From contig JACVTC010000344.1 in NCBI GenBank assembly GCA_016946835.1, forward strand, positions 1 to 41,349: a stretch of 41,349 nt of DNA, read 5' to 3'. The DNA is from Neocallimastix lanati (nom. inval.) (lineage: Eukaryota; Neocallimastigomycota; Neocallimastigomycetes; Neocallimastigales; Neocallimastigaceae). A program made the position numbers and the translations under genes. The notes below the pieces were generated by a model. That model saw nothing but the letters and a program-made list of their open reading frames with translations. It did not search any database and was not told the DNA's origin. Positions 32,951-41,349 of this stretch are shown here, one piece after another (the stretch's first letter is position 1; every line of letters begins with the position of its first letter).

Positions 32951-33261
32951 TGTTAAGGTTTTAGAGAATTAAATAAAAATAAAGTAAAGAAACACAAATT
33001 TTATTTTTTTTTTATTTATTATTTTTATTTATAAATTTATTTTATTAATTTTACTTGATGATTTTTAAAAATTAGTAGCAAAATTTACAACTATTTATAC
33101 TTTTTTTTCAAGGCATAAAAGTTGTATTTGCCACTAAATTACATTTTATTTTTATTTTTTTTTTTATAAAAACTATTAAATTTAAATTGATTTTTATAAT
33201 CAATTATATAAAATTTAATTATAACAATATAAATAAAATACATTTATAATATTAATAAAAC

Positions 33262-33309
<48 letters not shown>

Positions 33310-33794
33310 CTATCTAAAATATTACTAATAAGAATTTATTTAATTGGCTATAATTTTTATTACAATCTGTTAAAATATTCAAATAAAAATAAAAATACTA
33401 TTCTAATATAAAGGTTTTTAATAAAATAAAATATTTTTCAATATAAAATAAAACATTTCGATATAAAATTTTATAATAAAAGTTAAAATATAATATATAA
33501 ATTTTTAATTATCAATATATAAAAATATTATTAATACAAATTTTCATTATTAATATAAAAATAAAAAATAAGATTTATTATTAATATTGCTAATATAAGT
33601 TTTAAATATATAAAAATATTACTATTAATATAAGATTTAATATAAAAATATAAAGTTTAATATAATTTTTGATTTAATTTTTGATTTTTGGATTTAAAAA
33701 TTTATTAAAGTACAAAAATAATAATGTACACATAATGTATTAGAAATAAATCGTAGATTTAATTAAGAATGCATTATTTAGTACATTCTTATCA
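32951..33794 (-). repeat. Gypsy-2 3' LTR
   Basis: 844 bp, plus-strand ends TGTTAAGG...CTTATCA. Contains a T tract of about 34 bases near 33271-33304. On the sense strand CGGGGCATCT abuts it, in the polypurine-tract position. Confidence 0.9.
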
Positions 33795-33812
33795 AGATGC
33801 CCCGACGAAGAC

Positions 33813-36467
33813 TCAAGCTTCTCTGTAAGCGGAGTTAAACTTTACTAAATTTTTAAAGTGAACATTCCTATCGAGTTGCTTTCCAGTCTTCTGATCGATT
33901 AGGGTTGCCGTGTTGAATTGAATTTTTAAAATTTTAAATGGTCCATTGTAATATGGTTCTAGCTTAGTGCGGCTAAAGTTTCTAACAAGAACAAGATCAC
34001 CAGCCTTTAATTCTTTTCCTTTTTTCATACTTATTTGTTCTTCTCGTCTTGTTGCCCAATACTTGTTAGCATTCTTCACATTTTCGCATGCTTCTCTAGT
34101 CCATTGATAATGACGAACAAATTTTTCCATTAAGATTTCATCATATGATTTACCTGCATTTTCAATTGTTCTTATGGCTATATCATAAGGCTGTTGGTCT
34201 TCTCTTCCATATACTAATTCAAAACTAGAATGTCCAGTAGCTGTATTTTTGGTAGTTCGAAGTGCCCATAAAGCAGAAGGTAAAACTTCATCCCAATCTT
34301 GATTTTTCCTTCCTAATAAACGAAGTAATTTTCCAATTTCTTTGTTTCGATTTTCAGTAAGACCATTGGATTCAGGGTGATAAGTAGCTATGAATTTTAC
34401 ATAAACGTCATAAAGGTCAAGAAAGATTTTTGTCATGTCAGAGGTGAATTGGGCTCCATTATCAGTAGTAATAACTTGAGGCACACCATGTCTTGCAAAA
34501 ACGTTTATTAAAAATTTAATTATATCAGAGGAAGTTATGTTTTCAGTGGGTTCGGCTTCAACCCATTTGGTAAAGTAATCAACAGTTACTATAATATATT
34601 GATTATTATTTCTTGTTTTTGGTAACGGTCCTATAATATCTAATCCTAAATGCACAAAGGGACCCTCCACTTTAGTTGGATGGTTTTCAGTTGGTTCTGG
34701 ATATGGTTGAGGACGATTTAATTGGCATTTTTCACAATTACTAACAATTCTTTTGATATCTTCAATCATATGATTCCAATAAAAGTTTTTCTTAAGTCTT
34801 TGATATGTTTTGTAATATCCTTCGTGGCCAATATTATGAGCTTCTAAAATTAATTTAAACCTTTCATTTTCGTCCGTTATTAATTTTCTATAATTTCCAT
34901 TGTCGATAAAGTAATCTTCACCATCAATAACAGTAAACTTTTCATTAATAAATTCCTTTATAACTTTAGATAATAATTCTTCATTATTTCCATTAGTAAT
35001 TTTTGTTAATAATATCTTTCTCTCTTCCTTACTTTTCATTCTTGAAAGAGCATCAGCTAACACATTCTTTTTGCCTGATTCATATTTTATATTAATTCCA
35101 AGCATACTAGCGGTTAGACACCATCTTGTTTGCCTTGCATTCAAAGGTTCTTTATTTTTAAATAAACCAACTAATGGTTTATGATCTGTGTAAATAGTTG
35201 TAGGTAATGGATTTCCTTCAATATAAGATTTAAATTTAGTCATACAGTAGAATAAAGCTGTTCCTTCCAAATCTGTGATACCATAATTCTTTTCAGCTTT
35301 CTTCAAACTTCTACTTATAAAGTGTATTGGATGCTCCTTACCGGTTTCTTCTTCTTTTTGTAAAAGAACTCCACCAATTCCATTATACGAAGCATCATTT
35401 CTAATGATAAAAGGTTTGTCAAATAACGGAAATTTTAGAATAGGTGCATTGATTAATTTTTCTTTTAGGAGTTCAAAGCTTTCTTGTTGTTCTTTATTCC
35501 ATTCATATTTAGTATTCTTTTTTAATAATTTACATAAAGGTGAGGTAATTTGAGCATATTTAGGAATAAAGTCACGATAATATCCTACTGCTCCTAGAAA
35601 TGATCTTAATTCATGCATTGATGAAGGGGCTTCCCACTTCTTAATAGCTGTTATTTTACTTTCCATGGGACTTAATCCTTTAGTAGTAAGTTTGTGACCT
35701 AATACATCAACTTCAGTTTGAAGAAAATGGCACTTTTCAATATTAATTTTTAACTTGTTTTCTTTAAATACTTCTAATACTTGTTTAATATGAATTAAAT
35801 GTTCTTCGATACTTTTTGAATAGATCAAAACATCATCAATAAATACATAAACAAATTCACCAATAAAAGGGAATAAAATTTTATTCATTTCTCTTTGGAA
35901 GGTTGAGGGAGCTCCAGTAAGTCCAAAAGGCATAACCTTAAATTGATAATTTCCAAACTTAGTAGTGAAAGTGGTTACTTCAACGCTTTCTTCATCCATT
36001 AAGATTTGGTGAAAACCAGAAAATAAATCAAGAGTTGTAAATATTTTAGCTCCTCCGAGACTATCAAAAATTTCATCTATATATGGAACTGAATAAGAAT
36101 CTTTTTCTGTCATATCATTGACTTTTCGGTAGTCAATGCACAAGCGCCACTTTCCATTGTGTTTTAGAATGAGTACTACTGGAGATGACCATTCTGAACA
36201 GGATGGTTCTATCAATCCTTTCTTAATAAGCTTTGTAAGTTCTTCTTTTAAGATATCTGATTTTAATTTAGTTAACCTATAACTTCTTAATTTTACTGGC
36301 TTTGCATTTGCTTTCAAACGGATCTTATGTGGTGAAAGTTTAGAAGGAGTTAGTTCTTCTGTTGAAGTGGCAACTATGTCAATCATTTCTTTGAGAATTT
36401 TAATAATTTGTTCTTTATAATCTTTATTTAAGGTACTTAAAAATTCATCACTCTCAATAAATTCCAT
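33813..36467 (-). CDS. pol: Gypsy-2 Pol: reverse transcriptase, RNase H, integrase
   Basis: 884 aa, uninterrupted. RT has Asp147 (TLDLFSG) and FIDD at 209-212. RNase H has Asp358, Glu401, Asp428 and Asp472. Integrase has the zinc site H544, H548, C578, C581 and catalytic Asp610, Asp669, Glu705. A GPY/F-type motif (YYNGPFKI) lies near 840. It lacks the Asn-rich linker between RNase H and integrase that Gypsy-1 has. The stop is only 18 nt from the 3' LTR. The protease frame upstream ends at 36581 in a different frame, so at least one frameshift separates them and the fused polyprotein cannot be made as written. The Met given is simply the first in frame; the true polyprotein had no start here. 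Confidence 0.9.
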   Translation of the reverse strand: MEFIESDEFLSTLNKDYKEQIIKILKEMIDIVATSTEELTPSKLSPHKIRLKANAKPVKLRSYRLTKLKSDILKEELTKLIKKGLIEPSCSEWSSPVVLILKHNGKWRLCIDYRKVNDMTEKDSYSVPYIDEIFDSLGGAKIFTTLDLFSGFHQILMDEESVEVTTFTTKFGNYQFKVMPFGLTGAPSTFQREMNKILFPFIGEFVYVFIDDVLIYSKSIEEHLIHIKQVLEVFKENKLKINIEKCHFLQTEVDVLGHKLTTKGLSPMESKITAIKKWEAPSSMHELRSFLGAVGYYRDFIPKYAQITSPLCKLLKKNTKYEWNKEQQESFELLKEKLINAPILKFPLFDKPFIIRNDASYNGIGGVLLQKEEETGKEHPIHFISRSLKKAEKNYGITDLEGTALFYCMTKFKSYIEGNPLPTTIYTDHKPLVGLFKNKEPLNARQTRWCLTASMLGINIKYESGKKNVLADALSRMKSKEERKILLTKITNGNNEELLSKVIKEFINEKFTVIDGEDYFIDNGNYRKLITDENERFKLILEAHNIGHEGYYKTYQRLKKNFYWNHMIEDIKRIVSNCEKCQLNRPQPYPEPTENHPTKVEGPFVHLGLDIIGPLPKTRNNNQYIIVTVDYFTKWVEAEPTENITSSDIIKFLINVFARHGVPQVITTDNGAQFTSDMTKIFLDLYDVYVKFIATYHPESNGLTENRNKEIGKLLRLLGRKNQDWDEVLPSALWALRTTKNTATGHSSFELVYGREDQQPYDIAIRTIENAGKSYDEILMEKFVRHYQWTREACENVKNANKYWATRREEQISMKKGKELKAGDLVLVRNFSRTKLEPYYNGPFKILKIQFNTATLIDQKTGKQLDRNVHFKNLVKFNSAYREA

Positions 36468-36580
36468 TGGAGTTAATTCCTTTATAATTTCCTTTTCATT
36501 ATTCGTTTCTTTAACTTTTCTAATAGTGCAAGATTATACTTTCTTCATCATAATATTGATTATTTATTTTAGCTATTTCT

Positions 36581-37630
36581 TCAGTATTCACTTTCTGACA
36601 AAAGTTTACATAGACTGTTTAAGGTCGGATGAATAAATAAACAATGATCGATTTGAGTTTTAAAGTTTATTAACATATCATAAAATGAGTCTTCTTTCTC
36701 AATAATTCTAAAGTCCGCATTAAATTCATAATTATTAATTTTTACTGGTAATCGAACAATAATTCCTTCCGAGTATTCTTCATCTTGTGTTGCTAGTTGG
36801 ATTCTTCCACGACTTTTTCCAACTGTTTCATATTCACCAGGTAATTTATCAAAATACTGCTTAGTAACGATGCTTAGGTTACTACAAGAATCAATTAAAA
36901 GTTTTCCTAGTACTCCGTCAACACTTGCATCAATCATTGCTAAGTCTTCTTCGGCTACTTCATTACTTTTACTTATGTAGCTATGATCATAGTTATTTAC
37001 TAATAAAGTTCGTGCTATTATATTGTCTACAGTTCCAATTATTTTAGATTTTTCTAACTTTAAACCTTGAGTTAATTGTGAACGAATTTTCGGACATGCA
37101 TTCAAGAGTTGACCTATCGTAATACTGGATTTAAGATTATTTAAATCATCCATAATATTGTAAGGTTCTTTATTATTCATCATTTTGATATTCCTTTTTA
37201 CTAACTGAGTATTTCCATTATTAGTTTCTTTAGTTTTTGTTGAAATTAATTTTTCCAAAGTATTAGTTTTATTTTGTTGATTATCTTTATTCATTTCTAG
37301 ATCTTCTATTTCATTATCGATTACAAGTATATCTTCAGATTCAACTTTTTCCTTTCCTTTTGATGAATAATTGTTGTTTTCTTCTTTACTTTCTCTTACT
37401 CTTGTCATATTTCTTAATTCCTTTTCTTTTTGTTTTTCTTTGTTAATATTTGGTTGAGTTAAAATTGAAGGAAGTATTTGATTTTTATAAACTTTATTTG
37501 GTTTATTATGTAGCTCATTTTCTTTCTTCTTTCTTAAAGCAGGAGTTGCGAAAGGACGTGGATTATCTTTTAAACTTTTATGTACTTTCTTGGAATTATT
37601 TTCTTCTTTTTCGCTGTTATTATCATTCAT
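36581..37630 (-). CDS. pol: Gypsy-2 Pol N-terminal part with aspartic protease (frame broken before RT)
   Basis: 349 aa from the first Met, but the -1 frame from gag is open from 37819, adding 63 codons. The first half is charged and Lys-rich and shares short blocks with Gypsy-1 (DNPRPFATPAL; a helical block ending IRSQLTQGLKL). The retropepsin motif LLIDSCSN puts Asp247 in the active site, again DSC instead of DSG or DTG. After FYDMLI the sequence stops resembling Gypsy-1 (DILIGIDTLKRNRF), and other frames carry the better match, so one or more indels occur near 36660-36690. The ORF then ends, 113 nt before the RT frame. Probably a decayed part of one gag-pol polyprotein. Confidence 0.8.
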   Translation of the reverse strand: MNDNNSEKEENNSKKVHKSLKDNPRPFATPALRKKKENELHNKPNKVYKNQILPSILTQPNINKEKQKEKELRNMTRVRESKEENNNYSSKGKEKVESEDILVIDNEIEDLEMNKDNQQNKTNTLEKLISTKTKETNNGNTQLVKRNIKMMNNKEPYNIMDDLNNLKSSITIGQLLNACPKIRSQLTQGLKLEKSKIIGTVDNIIARTLLVNNYDHSYISKSNEVAEEDLAMIDASVDGVLGKLLIDSCSNLSIVTKQYFDKLPGEYETVGKSRGRIQLATQDEEYSEGIIVRLPVKINNYEFNADFRIIEKEDSFYDMLINFKTQIDHCLFIHPTLNSLCKLLSESEY

Positions 37631-37791
37631 TTTTCTTTTTATAGCATTTATAATGATATCATCCTCACTTTCAGTTGTGTCACTAAAATCAGATTCTTCA
37701 GATTCTTCATTAAAGGAATTATTATCAATTGGAGTATTCTTAGTAAAAGTATTATTTTGTAAATTATTTAATGAAGCTATTGTTTTGTCAT

Positions 37792-37825
37792 TGGGAGTGC
37801 TTCTGCTCCCATTTAGAAGTTTAAA
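37792..37825 (-). promoter_or_regulatory. -1 ribosomal frameshift signal, Gypsy-2
   Basis: Sense U UUA AAC (37825-37819) in the zero frame of gag, one sense codon before the UAA stop (37815-37813). Eight nt later come GGGAG, an 8-nt loop and CUCCC (37810-37793), plus one more U-A pair. The -1 frame is open for 63 codons to the first Met of the protease ORF. Same layout as Gypsy-1. Confidence 0.85.
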
Positions 37826-38407
37826 GACTTTTTGGAATATATTTCTTTTTTATTTTTTTCCATAATCTTATTTAATTGAGGGCAATAGTATGAGTAATGA
37901 CCTTCTTCCTTACAGAAGAAGCAAGTTTTAACAGATAAATTTCTCATTTTCTGGGTTGATTCTTCTATAATATCTTGAGGTTTCAGTTTATTATTTGTTT
38001 GACTTGTTTGGAAAGTTTCGTTTCTTCTTTTAGGATAAAGTCTTGAAGTAGTACTGTTTTGATTATTTTGATTATGCTGGGAATTATTAACATTATAGGT
38101 ATTAATATTATTGTTCCTTACAGAAAGTCTATCTACTTTCTCGGCAATTTTGAAAGCTTTCTCCATACTTATATCATCTTTAAGGGATAATTTCTTCCAG
38201 GCTTCATAATTATTTTGAATAGAATCAATATAATCTAGTACACCAATGCGCTTTCTTCTCTTTTTATCAAGTTTAGTGTACAAAGTTCTATATCTTACAT
38301 TAAAGTCTTTAATCTTTTCGTTTCTTTTAATTCGCATTGCACGAAGTTCTTTAAGAAGTAAATTTTGGTCTTCTTTAATACCGTAAAAATTTTCAAGACT
38401 TGAAATA
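37813..38407 (-). pseudogene. gag: Gypsy-2 Gag, C-terminal part
   Basis: From about 38407 the frame reads IISSLENFYG onward: the second half of a capsid-like region (RIKRNEKIKDFNVRYRTLY, clearly similar to Gypsy-1 Gag KIKRNETIKGFNYNYLTLY) and a zinc knuckle C-FF-C-KEEG-H-YSYY-C. It ends at the frameshift site. The open frame extends upstream to 38568, but that part (MMKVMIHQMKKKKMM) is an out-of-frame reading of the acidic region and not real. Continuous with 38393-38725 in the ancestor. Confidence 0.8.
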
Positions 38408-38725
38408 ATTTTTTCCAAGAGAAGGAAATTTAATATCATCATCAACATTTTCTTCTTCATCATCTTCTTCTTCTTCATCTGATGAATCATCACTTTCATC
38501 ATCACTATCTTCTCCCAAATCTTCAATAACGCGTTGTACTTCACCAGAGCTGGTAAGTAAACAAGCATTAAATATTGTTTCTGGATCTGTAATACCTTGT
38601 ATCTTGATCCAAAGTTTTAATTCAGTAGCCCAGGACTTAATATCTAAATTGTCCTTGCTAAGTTTCACAATATCTCTTAATTCTTTTTTCAATTCTTTAA
38701 AGCTCAAAGTTGTTTCCTTGGACAT
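38393..38725 (-). pseudogene. gag: Gypsy-2 Gag, N-terminal part
   Basis: Starts at MSKETTLSFK (38725); an upstream Met at 38791 is less likely because the added 22 residues are hydrophobic leader-like sequence. The capsid N-terminus is followed by an acidic run of about 22 residues and IKFPSLGK, matching RFPSYKE of Gypsy-1 Gag. The frame is lost in a run of six A on the sense strand (38414-38409). Dropping one base rejoins it with the C-terminal part. Either a mutation or a homopolymer sequencing error. Confidence 0.8.
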
Positions 38726-38904
38726 TTTGTTTAAATATTTCTTGTTGTATATTAATGAGGTGATTAAATAAGAATAAATTTGGAAATACAACTTTAAAAA
38801 TATAATTTAATAGGTAATTTAATATCGAATCAATTTTTAAAACAATATATTTTAGTAACTTTTGAAAATAATAATTTTATTTGCTTTCTTTAGTAGATAT
38901 AAGC

Positions 38905-39210
38905 TCGAAATCTTTATCGACAACTTAGTAGAAATTATAAAGCACGAGGTTCTTTTCGACTACTTTATTAAGAATAATTTTTAAGTTCGAAATCTTTATC
39001 GACAACTCAATAGAATAATTTTAAGTTCGAAATCTTTATCGACAATTCAATAGAATAATTTTAAGTTCGAAATCTTTATCGACAACTTAATAGAATAATT
39101 TTAAGTTCGAAATCTTTATCGACAACTTAATAGAATAATTTTAAGTTCGAAATCTTTATCGACAACTTAATAGAATATTTTTCAAGCTCGAAATCTTTAT
39201 CGACCACTTG
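38905..39210. repeat. 40-bp tandem repeat in the Gypsy-2 leader
   Basis: Five exact-period units start at 38983, 39023, 39063, 39103 and 39143, with degenerate copies at about 38905 and 39184. Each unit contains AAGTTCGAAATC and TATCGACAACTT, whose ends can pair. It lies between gag and the primer-binding site. It is not CRISPR: there are no unique spacers. Confidence 0.9.
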
Positions 39211-40205
39211 AATTTGTAATTTAGTATATTTGTAGTAATAAATTTAGAAGCAAAGTTTTATTTGTTATTTTCACCTTTCAAAAATTTTCTTTTTAAACGA
39301 TAAATATTGTATTGTTATAGCTAATAAAATTATTAATTAATTATAATTATTAAATACAAAAAAAATAATCTTTATTGTCGTACAATCTGATAGTACACAC
39401 TGTCTGACGTGCAGCTTACCTAATGGTGTCATGCCACGCGTGTGCCACGATTACTATATTCAATATAAAATATAGCAGTTCAGAGCCCACTAGCCCAATT
39501 ACTATGTAGGATAACTTAATCCGATAATCTATGTACGGAATAAAAAAAATTTTAAAAGTATTCAATAATATTTTTATTAACTAATAAAAATTAACTAAAA
39601 ACACAATATTTTCAAAGTAAATTAAGATTCTTTTACAGGAATTATTAAACAAATAAAGTATCAGTAATAAAAAAAAATAAAAAAAATTTAAATGGCGAAG
39701 TTAGCCAAAGTCTGATACTTTATATAATAAAGTGCCTTATAACTAGCACAAAGAAAAGTAAAAAAAATATATAAAAAAAACAATCTTACGCCTTCGGTGA
39801 CGTAAGCTCCTTATTCGCCAGTGCTTGGAAAGTACCCGCACCTTCGTGTGTTGAAACGTTGAAGGCTGAACTATTATTACCGGGTCGGTAACCAAATACC
39901 TTCGTCTACTTTCCAATTAATCTCCAAATTAACTACTATTCAATAACCTACTATGAATAGAGTTAATTTGTTGCTATCTGAGAATACACTGTGTATGAGC
40001 TCTATCCGCTCCTTGTTATAATTTTACAAAATTTGTTTTTTTTTAGAATCTTAATTTTACTTATTTAAAAAAAATTTTTTTTATATATATATCAAACAAG
40101 CGCCATAGGTTAATCAAAGGATTAACGACTTACTTGTTTATCAATATAAAATAAAAAAAAATTAAAAAAAAAATCTATGTTATTTACTATTATTTCTATT
40201 TAATT
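39211..40205 (-). other. Gypsy-2 structured leader RNA region
   Basis: No ORF. Much richer in G+C and in pairing than nearby DNA: CTTACG/CGTAAG at 39785-39806; a 10-bp long-range helix 39825-39834 with 39907-39916; a 10+7-bp hairpin 39925-39942 with 39954-39970; a nested hairpin 40094-40100 with 40133-40139 enclosing 40109-40114 with 40121-40126. Likely roles are packaging, dimerisation or internal translation initiation; none can be assigned. Confidence 0.6.
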
Positions 40206-40222
40206 CCCCGATATCTCCACCA
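40206..40222 (-). promoter_or_regulatory. Primer-binding site, Gypsy-2
   Basis: Six nt inside the 5' LTR the sense strand reads TGGTGGAGATATCGGGG. It shares TGGTGGAGA with the Gypsy-1 site and a later CGGG, suggesting the same or a related primer tRNA. Confidence 0.6.
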
Positions 40223-40228
40223 TATAAA

Positions 40229-40546
40229 TGTTAAGGTTTTAGAGAATTAAATAAAAATAAAGTAAGAAACACAAATTTTATTTATTATTTATTATTTTAT
40301 TTATAATTTATTTATTAATTTATTTATTTATTTTATTTGATGATATTTAAAATTAGTAGCAAAATTTACAACTATTTATACTTTTTTTTCAAGGCATAAA
40401 AGTTGTTCTTGCCACTAAATTACATTTTATTATTATTTTTTTTTATATATAAAAACTATTAAATTTAAATTGATTTTTATAATCAATTATATAAAATTTA
40501 ATTATAACAATATAAATAAAATACATTTATAATATTAATAAAACAT

Positions 40547-40596
<50 letters not shown>

Positions 40597-41078
40597 CTAT
40601 CTAAAATATTACTAATAAGAATTTATTTAATTGGCTATAATTTTATTACAATCTGTTAAAATATTCAAATAAAAATAAAAATACTATTCTAATATAAAGG
40701 TTTTTAATAAAATAAAATATTTTTCAATATAAAATAAAACATTTCGATATAAAATTTTATAATAAAAGTTAAAATATAATATATAAATTTTTAATTATCA
40801 ATATATAAAAATATTATTAATACAAATTTTCATTATTAATATAAAAATAAAAAAATAAGATTTATTATTAATATTGCTAATATAAGTTTTAAATATATAA
40901 AAATATTACTATTAATATAAGATTTAATATAAAAATATAAAGTTTAATATAATTTTTGATCTAATTTTGATCTTTGATTTAAAAATTTATTAAAGTACAA
41001 AAATAATAATGTACACATAATGTATTAGAAATAAATCGTAGATTTAATTAGAATGCATTATTTAGTACATTCTTATCA
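40229..41078 (-). repeat. Gypsy-2 5' LTR
   Basis: 850 bp, same ends as the 3' LTR, with a T tract of about 40 bases near 40552-40591. Its outer end is 14 bp from the tRNA-Trp copy. Confidence 0.9.
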
Positions 41079-41092
41079 AAAAATTGAGATGG

Positions 41093-41127
41093 GGAGGGTT
41101 GGCGCAACGGTAGCGCGTCCGCCTCCA
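41093..41127 (+). pseudogene. Truncated tRNA-Trp, 5' half ending at the anticodon
   Basis: GGAGGGT, the full D arm and the anticodon 5' stem match the intact tRNA-Trp at 21172, with one change (TTCGC to TCCGC, which would strengthen the stem). Identity ends right after CTCCA, the last anticodon base; AT-rich DNA follows, and no 3' half appears before the window end. The 13 bp upstream (ATTGAGAT and flanks) also match the intact gene. Confidence 0.85.
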
Positions 41128-41349
41128 CATTTATTATTATTTTATATTTTATTTAAAAAATATTATTTTTACAAATTATAGAATTTCTATATTTTTTTTT
41201 TAATTAAAATTCTATTATAATTATTTTTTCTATTTTTTAAATTTTTATTTTAAGATTTTAGAAATTTTATTTATTTTTTTTAATAATTTAACTTAAAAAA
41301 ATTAAATGAGTAAAATTTTATTAAATATTTTTCTTTGTGTTTTTTATTT
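41128..41349. other. AT-rich DNA to the window end
   Basis: I see no gene. It could be the start of another insertion that interrupted the tRNA, but only 222 bp are visible. Confidence 0.5.

Larger units (their letters stand above)
32951..41078 (-). mobile_element. Ty3/gypsy retrotransposon Gypsy-2
   Basis: 8128 bp on the minus strand with LTRs of 844 and 850 bp that differ at some bases and homopolymers, so it is older than Gypsy-1. Gene order is gag, protease, RT, RNase H, integrase. Flanks are AAAA on both sides (a possible 4-bp duplication, weak in A-rich DNA). The 5' LTR lies 14 bp from a truncated tRNA-Trp. It is clearly a different family from Gypsy-1: same domains, but many protein differences and unrelated LTRs. 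Confidence 0.92.

Noticed and set aside
37450-37865. Plus-strand ORFs of 60-91 aa over Gypsy-2
   Set aside because: Antisense shadows of the gag-pol junction region.
38408-38415. Programmed frameshift inside Gypsy-2 gag at the A run
   Set aside because: Splitting the capsid domain by recoding would be unprecedented here, and Gypsy-1 Gag is continuous; an indel is simpler.
38905-39210. CRISPR-like array of 40-bp repeats
   Set aside because: Units are contiguous with no unique spacers, and the context is a eukaryotic retrotransposon leader.

Overview
The window is extremely AT-rich eukaryotic DNA. It has homopolymer T tracts of 30 or more bases, Asn-rich proteins encoded by ATT/AAT runs, eukaryotic-type nuclear tRNA genes, and no ordinary cellular protein gene that I can recognise. 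The best guess is an anaerobic gut fungus (Neocallimastigomycota). A dictyostelid-type amoeba with tRNA-targeting retroelements cannot be excluded from sequence alone.

Layout: 1-3590 is non-coding DNA made of successive short stem-loops. 3591-21156 is a tandem array of a Ty3/gypsy element (here Gypsy-1, minus strand): three 616-bp LTRs and two internal regions of equal length, bounded by a 4-bp duplication (ctaa). The right copy has intact gag and pol. The left copy has an intact gag, but its pol is broken by many small indels in its last 2 kb. The array ends 15 bp upstream of a tRNA-Trp gene (21172-21243), followed by a closely spaced tRNA-Ser/tRNA-Cys pair on the minus strand. 23187-31021 looks like a third, non-autonomous LTR element with one unrecognised ORF. 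Its left LTR is split by an intact Mutator-like (MULE) transposon with 9-bp target duplications, and its right LTR preserves the empty site. 31022-32950 is a second stem-loop block that shares a direct and an inverted repeat with the first block. 32951-41078 is a second, divergent gypsy element (Gypsy-2, minus strand), older and frameshifted. It ends 14 bp upstream of another tRNA-Trp copy that is cut off at the anticodon.

How the parts work together: both gypsy families carry the same gag-pol recoding module, a zero-frame U UUA AAC heptamer at the gag stop followed by a GGGAG/CUCCC hairpin with an 8-nt loop. The -1 frame runs without a stop into pol in both. Both families sit at the same position in front of tRNA-Trp genes with the 5' LTR facing the tRNA, as expected if integration is guided by the Pol III machinery. 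They also share a related primer-binding site and a GGGCAT polypurine-like motif. The most unusual unexplained structure is the long arrays of perfect stem-loops, some with different stems but identical loops. All names such as Gypsy-1, Gypsy-2 and element 3 are local labels.
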